Shown here in pieces: positions 25,901 through 37,900 of a stretch of 64,000 nt of DNA. Below the pieces are notes generated by a model. It did not search any database and was not told the DNA's origin. It was given only the letters and a program-made list of their open reading frames with translations. The translations under genes were made by a program, and so were the position numbers. Within the stretch, counting starts at the first letter, position 1, and each line of letters opens with the position of its first letter. This DNA is from Drosophila miranda (Eukaryota > Arthropoda > Insecta > Diptera > Drosophilidae): assembly GCF_003369915.1 (NCBI RefSeq), contig NC_046674.1, positions 23,625,657 to 23,689,656 of the forward strand, given 5' to 3'.

Positions 25901-28900
25901 GGATGAACATACATCCCCATACTAGTCTGTATACTAAAATAGTTAAATTGTAGCTTAGCAAAAATCATCCTGAAAAACCGAATGCAACAGTTTTCGTGTG
26001 GTCGCTGAAAAGTATGCTATGAAAAAACGAGGGTAAAGATACACCAATAACTCCACTGGAAACGGCCTAAAGTCTGATGAAGTTCTGGGGAGAAAATGTA
26101 TCAACTTAAAGGAGATTCTTGTTTCCTGCTTCCTAGAACTTCTCCATCTGGCTCTTACCGAACAGAAAAACTATGGAACATTGCAATATAATCCGCTTAA
26201 TGATGTCAAATGATCTATCAATTGGTTGGCCGAATATATTCAAACGAAGTAGAGCCCTAAAGCAGCAACAAAAACAACCCTTATCGCTGAGATACTATGC
26301 ACACGACATGTATTATGTTTTTGGACTCTCGGACATTCTGTTTTGCACTTTTCGCTTGTTCAATGGGAGCAGTGGACACATTTGGACGCTCTGTAGGCAA
26401 AATTGAATTGCCATTTAAAAGATATTGCAATGTTCCTTGGGTCTGACTATCTATGCACCAATATGCCTCATTGAAAAAGAGTAAATTGAGGTAGTAATCG
26501 GTACAGCAGGGTGTCCGTAAAGTGAGTTACAGGTGTACTTCTATATTGAGTGGCTAAACGGGCTGTGAACGCCTTACTGAATGTAGAAACCCATTAACCT
26601 TGACGGTTTCACACACGGCCCGGCCCGGCCCCCATTGGAAGCTGTTGCATTCTGTTGGTTGGTGTTGTTGTTTTGTTATTGTCTCACCAACACCCCCACC
26701 CCCCATCCACCGACCGTCGCCCCATCCTTAGGCTAGTTGTCATCACAATCAGATCAATCATCGATCAATCAGTGCTCATTTAGCGTACGTTGCCACCCAT
26801 TCGATTAACCGCCAATCAAGTTGAGTTCTTTCTGCGTTTGTGCCTCTGCCACGCCCCGTTGCGCCTCGCCCGCAGTTTTTGTGCCCCCCGCCCGCCACAG
26901 CGTCAATCAAGAGCTGCCTCTCATCAATGTTGAGTATTCTTTTATAGCGCGTACCGTATTATATTATGATTTCCCCAAGCAACCATCATCAGCATTGCCA
27001 GCATCCAGCGCAGATCAGTGAACCATAGCCGGGAGTCGCCATTACTATTCGTATTTTCGTTATCGTTTACAATCGTTTTTTAAGTTATTTTCTACTGTGA
27101 TGATGGGCCGCCTAGAGATCTGGTACGGCCCATACACACGTATTATCCTATGTATAGAATATGTTTTGTATGTCTATGGAATATGTTGATTATTTTTCAT
27201 TTTGCATGTCCCATCTGCATGCATCCGTAGAGTAATCTCAATCCGGGCCACACTCTACGTATACGTAGCCGTATCCGTATCCGTAATCGTACGTTATGTA
27301 TATATATATGTATCTATTTATTACCGATTTAGTAGCTATCCCTCCCCCGACCCCAAAAATCTTTTGATTTTTGTTTTCGAGCAAACAACATCGCCTTGGG
27401 ACTATTGTTTTTTATTTGTTCCAAAACTAATATTATTAACAGAACGATACAAGCGATACAGCAGAAAATACATCATTCATCAGTGATGCAAGCCAGCAAG
27501 AGCCACAGCCGCCACCACCGCCCACCACGCCGCCGCCAGCCATAATCCCCACCAGCGACGAGACGGAGATCGAGACCATTCTGGCCCCCAGTCCAGTGCA
27601 AAGTGCAAACGACACCACTGCCAGCTTCACCCTCTCCGCGCCGTCGAGACGCTCTGTGGTGGTCGGCGACGACGGCGACGGCGACGGTGATGGCAAGGCC
27701 GGTGGCGATGCCGATGATCCGGAGGTAGTGGTCAGTGCCAGCTACACGATAGTCCCGCGGCGCGACAAGATCCCCGACAGCGCTGAGAGTGAGCCAGAGC
27801 AGGTGGAATCAAACAAACAAAAGACTGACGACCAGCAGGCGGAGAGCGAGGAGCAGAAGGCGAGGCCCACAGACCTGCCGCTGAGTGCGGCCCCGACTGA
27901 GGCCATCAAGTCGTCCTCCTCGACCACGCCCGGCTCGCTCGAGAGTCCAGTGCGCTTGCGGGACAAGCGTGGCCTGTCCGGCAGCAGCCAGGAGACGGAT
28001 ACCAAGTCGGACACCGCCTCGTCAGTGTCGGCGCATCCGGACTTTAATGCCCGCGACTCTCTGCTCAGTTTGTATGCGCGCCGCACGGCGGACGGCAGTG
28101 GAGGAGCATCAGCTGCAGCAGCAGCGGCAACAGCAACAGGTGGTGCTGGTACTGGCGCTGGTGGTGCCGGTGGGAGTTCCACATCAACATCGACAGCAGA
28201 ACGGCGTCCGTCTTGGCGCCTCAAATTCGATGCCGGCTCCAAGGTATGCCCCACACAACCCAACCGAACCCTCTAACCGAAACCCAGAGTCCTACTTATA
28301 TACAAGATATATATGTATATGTATTTGCCACAAAAGACTGTATCTCGCTCGGTTGTCTTTAATATTTTTGTTCGAGTCTAAGTGTAGCATGGATTTAGTA
28401 TTGTAATAATTATGGTTTGCTAAACAATAGAAATACCCTTGCTAACGAATGGTTAAACCAAAGATGTGTAACGAGGAAAGCCAAAAAGCGCCAATGAGCT
28501 AAATTTGTTTCCCTGCTAAGGCAGTCCTCAAACCACACTAAATCTAATATATATAGATCATATAGAAACCAGATCGCAAGGGTATTCTGAACGTTTTTGC
28601 AGTAAACGTAGCTGTTGTGTATGCTTTATTTTTCGTAGGTCTTTACACGCCTGAAATGTTTGTTCTTAAGTACGTTTTCTCTTTAGTTTTAGTTTACGCA
28701 TTTTGTATTTTTATATTCATGTACATGCTCGTATGTTTTCATTTTACACATAATTTCATAATCTATGCTTGCTTATAAAACAGCAAACAGCTTTACTTAC
28801 GTCTTGTGTACCTATTATTTACTGTTTAGTCTCCAATCCAATCACATCTATTCAGCAATGAACTTTTCCACAACGTTGCAGCTAAAGGAAAGGCTTGAGC

Positions 28901-31900
28901 ATTTGGCTGAGTTCTGCTTGCTATGTTTTGGTGTGTTCTTAAGGATGTAAATATTTTGCATGCCATTAAATTACTATAATCCAAATGGTGGTTCAAGGGA
29001 ATACTGAAGCTGCTTTAGCTTAGGTTTTCTAATGGTTAAGGGCACTCGCTAACTGATGGAAACGGGGACTGCACCCCAAATGCAAATGGTGTCTGGATTA
29101 ATCGTTGAATTATTATTGACTATTACTAAATGTATATTAAAGACACTAACTGCCGCTGCACACAAGCCACAAAGTAAACCCAACAAAAACATTTTCCAGC
29201 ATAGCTTTTCTGTAAGACAAACCACACATTTTGCTCACAAAACAAACAAAACGAAACGAAACGAATATATTTAGAGAAAAACATTTCAAAACATACCTTA
29301 GATGCAGACTTTTGTAAATTATAAGACTGTGATCCTTCCGCATAATAATACTTGTGTCTTTACGTGCAGTTCAAGCTGGAGGACAACACCAGCGGCGGTA
29401 CATATCCGCCCAACAACAGCACCATTATACCCAGCGCCCCGGCGGTGATGGCCGCCGCCAATCTATCGAACACAACTGGTATCCAGCGACGCATCAGCAG
29501 TGGTCCCAATGCCCGTGAGTATTATGATGAGTCCTCCTATGATTCCCCATTCAAATGGTCCCTATTTTGGTTTCAGTCAACGCTTCCAATCAGTCACTGA
29601 ACTCTGTGGGCCGCCCCATCTCGGCGCCCAGCGAGAGCACAAACAACAGCAGCGCCTATGCCACGCCAGCAGTGCGCAAATATGAAACGACATCCACAGG
29701 AGCGGGAACGGGAGTGGGAGCGAGAGCGGGAGCAGCTGCTACTACGACAGCCACCACAACCGCCAATTCAGTGTCTGCAACCAGTGCCAATCATGCAGCA
29801 GGAACAGCGGCAACAACCAATGCCACATCCAGCCATGACGATAAGGGTAAGGCACGGCAGGGCACAGACTAAGGAGATTCAAGATTAAGGATAATGAGGA
29901 AATCAATGGCATGGGAACTTCAAGGGGAATATTGCAAATTCTCAACAATTTAATAGAAAATAGATATACGCAGATACATAGAATATGGCTAAGAGATCCA
30001 CCAATAACGGGAGTCCTTTTTATATATGTATCTAGTTCGAACAGAATGCAAAACCCACTCTTGCGGGCTCGTTGAAAGATCTTTACACAATTATAGATTG
30101 AAACGCGAACAGGAAATATTACGTGGGACTCGCCACCTAGTGGCTTAAGGCATCAATCCAGTTAGAACTAAGAGTTTTGGTGCAATCCACCTGAAAATTC
30201 GGAAGACTTTTTCCAAAAACAAACGTGATGATGACTCCGGTCCAGCGGGCTCTAGTTTCGGTTTTTACGTTAAATTGTCAGGTAATGTATGACTAAAAAA
30301 AAACAAGTGCTCGACTTCAAAGCATTTATTGGACTGGTCGCAGCCAGAGATAGCAAAACTCCCCGACTCCACCGTCGAGCCGATCTTGAATGCGCAGAGA
30401 GCAGTACAAGAGCGCGGCGTGTGAGAGCAAAAGCTCTGCTCACAACATCGCACACGCTACGATAGGGTAATTACGATCGTCTGCTGCAACATATATTCTA
30501 TACACATTAGGTCTTTGGGATACTACACTACTGGTGTTTTTGAAATTCAATTTATATGGGATATAAATTTGATCAACGAACTGGGGAGAACTGTTCAGCG
30601 TTAGATTCCATGCCTCTACCTGTTCCATCTAAGAAATCCATCTTGAACCTTCATAACACCCTTAGATTCCTGTTGTTAGACTTGAAAGTGAATTCCATTC
30701 TCTTCCACCAACAGAAAACGATAAGGAGAACGACAATCGCACACAGACCGTCATACAGAGACGCCGCAAGCCGAAGCGCAGATCGACCGGCGTGGTGCAC
30801 CTTGATGTGGATGTAAGTATTGTTCAGCCATGCCCCATGCCCCCGCACAGATCACATCAGATCAGATCACAGATCGTACTCGTATGTGGCGTATCTGTAC
30901 GCGTATTTCTGTACGTAATTGCCAGGCCATTTGTCAGACCAAATGAGCCGGCGCGCAGCGTGCCAACTATTTTTAGTGCAAATGCTAATTAGTCAAAAGA
31001 TTAGGCGCATACTAAATAAGAAAATCTCTCTTTTGTTTTGCTGCTGCAGGAACTGGATCCCGAACGTCAGAACGAGGAGAAGGAAAAGGACAAGGAGGTG
31101 AGTGTTTTCTCTCTCTCTCGTGTCTCTCGATCTGAGAGTTTCCATAACTTTTCAACAACAACAACAACAACAGCAGCAGCAACTGGCAGAAAAGCAATTG
31201 AATTTTCACACCTTGCCAAGTAATTTAAATGTGTGTCAGGTGCTTGTTTCCGTGCTGTGTGCACCTGACACTCTTTTTTTTTGCTATTTTTTTTTTGTTT
31301 TTTGGGTCTTCTTTGTCCTCTGATGTGCTCCCACAATATTTTTTGGCTTTTGGCTGGCCAGCTGTGGCCCGTTCCGTCACACCTTGTCACATTTTTAGAT
31401 CGTTCCCCGTTTGCCGCGTTTTGTCCTTCAAAGTAGCTCTGTACCCCCTTGCCGCCCCATCATTGCTGTCTGTTCCAATTAGCAGACGACCCAAAAACGA
31501 AATTATGATTTGCCATTAGAAAACGGTGCACGTGGCATTGTGGATGTGGATGATGCTGCCTCTGGCTGTAGCTGTAGCTGTAGCTGTGGGATGGATTCCG
31601 AACCGAGTCTGTGCACTCGTAAGTGCAAGGCTACTGCGAAATCCTTTCATGGCCGAGGCCAGAACTATTAGTGCGCGTCCAATTTGTGGCTAAAAATGCT
31701 GCAGCAGCAAAACCTGTTAACAATTTATCAGAGGCAAGTGTCAGAGCCGCCGTTTGCCGCCTATTATTCAATTCTCAGACAATTTCTGAGTGCATTTTGT
31801 CATTTATGAACAATATAAGCGTTTAAGTTTTGTGTTGTTCTAAATTATTGTTAATTGGTGGACAATTGTTTGGATTTTTCACACAATTTTTCTAAACGTT

Positions 31901-34900
31901 TATACGAATATAAATGATTTCTCTCATAAACATTTTCCACGAAACGAAAATTCGTTGAATGTTCAAGTAATTTGGGGTACAGATTGTTCCTTCTTTGGAT
32001 TGGCTATTTATTTTCAAAGTCGATCGATGGAAAATTCTAACCGATAACTTTTAGAACTTTTTTAAATATAATATGAGATTCGGAGAATGTTTTATTTATT
32101 TAATTAAGAGTAATACCGTTTTCTTATCTGAAGCTTAAAAAAAAAGATTAGACCTAGCATATGAAATGAGTAGATTCTCCGCTTAAGCTTCAGCTTTGAA
32201 ATGTTTTCGAAATAACTTCTTTATAGGTACCTTCTATATTTAATTCATGAATAGATCTTGAACAATTCGAAGTTTTTCCCACCGATACTACTCTTAATAT
32301 TACTTAATCTCTACTACTACTCAGAAATTCTGATCTGATCGCAGAGTTTTCAGATTCTTCCTTATTTCAGTCTTGAATGAACACACTTCTCCTATAATTT
32401 TCATTCGCATGGATTTCCTATTAACTATTAAGTGAAACAAAATGTGAATTCGAGGAAACTTTAAAAAGGGACCTGAAACGTTTCCATTTTCCTAACTTTG
32501 GGTTGGTGTCCCTCTGTCCATTCGAGACACCATTTGTCAAGCCATCGGTGGCAGCCTCTTTGTCGCTGTCGCTGACGCTGATGCATGCTGCCTGTGTGTC
32601 ACTTGCAGCTGATTGACGGTGTCAAGTGTTTGCATTATCTAATGTTCTTCTGTTCGTCTGACAAAAGTGCATCCTGGGGGAGAAAAACACTTTCACAATC
32701 GTTGCTCGTCGACATTTTTGCATTCTATGACAAATTGGGCAATTATCGAAGCACGACCCAAATGAAAGCCAAAACAAAAGGAAACCCACAAAAAAGAATC
32801 GGAATAATAATGAGAAATGAAGCAGACATTCAACAAATCGCTGACACACGTACATTGAACTTTGTTTTTGGCCAAAAGCGCATCACCGAGAGAGGCAGCA
32901 AGGGCGGAAAGGTGGAAGAGAGACAGATGTTCGAATATAACAACATGCAGTACATTTGTGTGCTAAATTTATAACAGTTTGCTTTTAATACCGTGCACTC
33001 GTATCGCATATGGAGGGCGTGCTGTGTCCGCTGAGAGCTGGTACATTATTATCACAGGAGTCTGGATTGCTCTTCGGTACGATATAGCCATACAGACTAG
33101 GCTATTGATCCTGATCGTGGTCGGAAACGCCTCCTTCTGGGTGTTACACTTTCACCACAAATCAAATATACCACTATATTCTTAGAGTATTGGGTATAAA
33201 AAGGTATTCCTGATCTACATCAGCGGTGGGCTGAATTCTATAATTTGGGAATATTCCAACAACAGCAAAAAGAACCCTTATCAGCGAAGAAAGACTCGAG
33301 CATTATGCACACGACATGTATTTGGTTTTTGCATTCATGGGAATGAGGGGTGGTTTTTGGACTCTCGACTCGGTGGCATCCATAGCTTTGAAACTCTTGC
33401 ATTGGTCAAATATCACGATGATTACTGCCAGATGACAGTGTTCTTTAGTAGCCGCTTAGTCTGTGCCCATCAAAGGGTATCTTCTAGTCTTAACAGTCGA
33501 CTTTTGCTCCTACTTGCTTGCATTTTCCGCCGTTGGCAGGCATTTGCTTCCTCATTCCCTCCTGGGAGGAGGCAGGGAACCGAGGCGATCGTCATTTGCT
33601 ATTTATAGACCGAAATGCATTCAACGAAAGTTTAAACCGCTGGACTGCAGCAGAGAGGGGCATGAGCATGGGCATGCTTCTGGCCCAGTTATGATGGGGC
33701 AAGAGCTCCCCCAAGAACTCCCCAATGGGAAACGCGCTGCACTCTACCTCTAAATATAGAGATGGATCGAAATAGGCTTTACCTCTCTCCCCTCTCTCTC
33801 TGTCTCTGTCTCTGTCTCTCTTTTGGTGCATCTGTCATGTGTCAATGACTGTGCTTCGCCTTTTGGCCCAGTTCTTGGGGGCTGTACCGCCGACTCACCC
33901 CAGTTTTCCCTGTTGGCTGCTGCTTAGGCTCTGACCCCAGCATAGTTAACACTTTTACGTCTCGGACATTGGGCCAAATACGTGTGCGATTTACTAAATT
34001 TAGACCAGGTGAAAACTCGCACATTTTCCCCACACACGAGAAAATGCCGTGTGCGCAATTTCAAGTGAAAATCTCCTGCTCCTCGCATCTCTTTTCCCCC
34101 TAACAACTCTTTGTGGTGGCTTTTATTATTTTTTGCTTTCATATTTCACATTATTATAGTATTCTGATTATCCCCGTGTTGTTCTTTCCGGCTTTCCTCC
34201 ACTCTGTCTCTCTTAGAGGCATCTCTTTGACGCATCGACTGCCTCTCTTTCGAATAGATTTGATTCTCTTTGGGGTTTATTTCTGATCGTGCGGCAAGTT
34301 CTCATTCGAATAAAACATTTCAAATCTCTTGTGAGCAGCACAGTTGAATTTTGTGCGGCTAGCACAGCGGATCATCAATCAGTTCAGCATCAGAATCAGC
34401 ATCCAATACCGTCTCTAAACAAACCAGTCTAAACTTTAATGTAAATCCCAATTGAACACAAGAATTCAATACGTCAAGTGAATCGAGACAAAAAAGAACA
34501 ATAACCACAAAAGCTGTCATCGAACGTGTCAAAGAAAAATCAATTGCAATACGCTTAGATCGTCTTACCCCTGGGATCAGATGGGACCAGATCCGAACAG
34601 ATCAGTGGGGGGTCGGCAAATGGCAGAGCCAGAGCCAGAGTTAAAGTTGATTTGACTGCCGCCAGCCCCAACGCAAAGTTGGCTTTCAGTCGAATCGCCT
34701 TTTTGGGGGGACAACTGCGCATAATTTTTGGACATTTCAAGTTAATGCTCTCTTAAGGCGGCTCTCTCTTATTGGCTGCTGCCAATTTGGGCAGCTATTT
34801 TGATAAGTTTTTAATTTGATTTGGAAATATATATATATATATATTTTTTTTTTTTTATTTTTTTTTTTTTTTTTTTTTGTAAATGTTAAAGTTTAACAAG

Positions 34901-37900
34901 CGATAAGTCGCAAAGATTAGTGATAGTTAGATGCACAAAACGATCTCTAAAAAGATCCCCTTGAATCCCTTAAGAATTTTTAGGAAATATCTAAAGTATT
35001 CGATTGCGGGATCTTTTGACCTTTAAAAGGGAAATCTTTGGAAAACATTTACCATCTCTAATGAAGCTTTAATTGACAAAAAAAAAACTCCCTTCAGATA
35101 GAATAGCAGGTTTAGAAAACTTAGTAGATTAAAGAAACGATCCAATAGCACATATACAAATATTTATTACAAACTCCAACAATAATAGATCCAATTTTCG
35201 TTATTTATGGGTATTTCCACATCGTAATCCTCTAAATGTGCTCCCCCGACCCTCGATAATTTTTCATAGTCATGACACCACAGATATTTTACGAGTATGT
35301 TCCAAAAGATTCCGTTTTTTATGCGATATTAGCCACGTTAAATGTTTGAATCAACACGAAACAGCATCAGCAGAGGGAAATTATTGCAAAAGGCCAAACA
35401 TTTAAGCGCTCGGGAAAAGCCGCTTCATTCATGGCCTGCCCGTCCTATAGATAGACCATAGACCATAGACCACCGGTGTCTACATATATATGTATATATA
35501 TAGAGGTATATGGCATGGATATACTAGGAAACAGACACAGATCATCGTAAATTATATGCATTGGTAAATTGCTTGAAAAGAAAAACGTTTTCTGGTCATT
35601 TCGTTTTCATGTTTGTTGTTTTGTATCGCGTGGGTGTGGGGAGGATGAGGAGCATCAACTTAGAGAAACAAATAAATATCAGGCAGCACCCTGACTTCCC
35701 CCCATAGATCATGGCGTGTATGTGTTTTCGATACAGCTCAGAGAAACCCCAGAGAGAGACCCCTTGTACAGATCCGCCACAAAGAAAATTGTCAAAATTG
35801 ATGTCTTGACGTCACGTAATGGTTTGTTAGTGCAGCACCAGCCCCAGCCCCAGAACCAGCCCCAGCCCCAGGAGAAACGATCTGTGGACGCACGGAGAAA
35901 ACCACATGTCAATATTGCGTTCTCCATATTGAGAGATCGGATACGATTGCGAGTGTATACACCGATATACCGATACGCATACATATATCTTGATCTGTAC
36001 ATGAGTAAACACACACAAACGCTGTTTGTTTTTCCTCCTCCTTTTGTTTATACCAAATTCATGAACATTTTGTGCTCGCTTTGATTATAATCGTAATTGC
36101 CTTTTGTGCGCGAGGTCTAAAAATGGAACAAAGATCAATCGTAATCGAATTTCGAATGCTCTTAAGTGGCGGGGATTTCTTCAAGGGATTTATTTCGGAA
36201 AGATTTCCAAGAAAGACGTAGCACGATATTGTACGTTCTATCGATAATAGTATCGTTTATTCGCGATACAAATCGATTGGACTGCTCTTTTCACATCCTA
36301 TTAAAAATCTTTGGCACTACACACCTTCTGTGCCCCGATGTGTTCTCTGGAAACGATTACTGAATAGCAGACATCGTCTGTGTTAGGGTATTCCGGTCAT
36401 GTGGTTCTGGGCGGACTGTTTAAGCGTAATTGCAATTGTGTGTCGACGATTGATGTACGAACCGGGGCGGGAGATGTACTAATGGGGCATGTGCTTTCTT
36501 CTAGTGTCCGTCAGCGACATGTCCTTTCGATCGAGATCGCGCACACAGGCGCCACTCTCCAGTCACCGGCGCTCGCTCTCCTCCTCGAGAGTGGGCTCCT
36601 CCGGGGCGAGTGGCGTGGGCTCCGGCTCCAGCGCGTACAACTACAATGGCAGCAGCTACGGCAGCGGGGGCAGCAGCGGCCGTCCCCTGAGCACGGGCTA
36701 CTTCCCCAGCAGCAGCGGCAGTGGGAGCTACCAGAGCCCCTACGCCAGCGTGTACAGCTCCCGGGAGAGCCTGTACGGAGGCGGGGCCGGACGCAGCTCC
36801 TCCGGGGGCTATTCAAGCTATGGGAACGGTAATCGATACGAGTACAGTGGTGGAGGCTCTGCTTCTGCGGCCAAGTACCTTCACCATCACCATCACCATC
36901 AGCAGCACAATCACTACCAGCATCAGGCTAATCCTCACCAGCTTCCGCATCCGACAGTCGCCGGCAGTGGGCCATCAGCTGCAGCTGCATCCCCATCTGC
37001 CTCCACCTCCTCCTCCACATGCCACGCCACCACCTCCATAGCGTCCACGCCCACTGCCAAACCTCACAGCAGCCGCTACAGCTATATGCCGTCGTCATCA
37101 GCTTCTGCAGCTTCTTCGGGCAGCCACTACCACATTGTCGTGAGCAAGCACAGCAACAGCTACGGTCACTCTAAATCCTCTGCTCTCTCCTCCTCTCTCT
37201 CCACCGCCTCCTCCTCGACGTCGTCCTCGAACGGTACAGCCAGCGGTGGGGGCTACGACAGTTCCCGGTACGGCTCCAGCGCCTACTCCTCTGGCGCGGG
37301 CTCGTCTGCGTACTCGAGCGACCGCTATGTCAGCCCCTACTCGAGCAGTTACGACAACGGCGTGACCACAGCCTCGCTCAGCTTCAAGTCCCCCGGGCTG
37401 AGTGCCTCGAACTCGTTCAAGGGCTCCCGCCTGATGAAGACCAAGTCCCTGTCCACTTCCAACAGCAGCCTCACTGCCTCCCCGTACAGCAGCAGCAGCA
37501 CCCCGACGACCAGCAGCAGCGTGAGCCCAGCCGCCACAGTGGCGGCCATTGCGGCCACTCGCAGCAACTCCTTGCGGGAACAGGAGCGCAAGTCGCGCAA
37601 TCGCACACGCTCCCGCAGCGCCGCTCAGCGATCCATTAGCGCCTCCTCCGAGAAGAGCGAGGGCTATGAAGTAAGCAAGGGTTTCCAGGTTCAAGGTTCA
37701 AGGTGTGCTCATACAAAGTGAGGCATTTCCGCTCTCCCGACAGCCCACTGAGAGCGCCGTCTGCCAATGATCACCTTGTGTTAATACACCTTGGCTTTTA
37801 GTTAAGCTTTTTCTACCCGCTGTTGTTGTTGTTGATAGTATTTGAAAATCTCAAAGAGCACACAATTCCATGTTGATCGGATCTAATACTGTTTTCCTTC

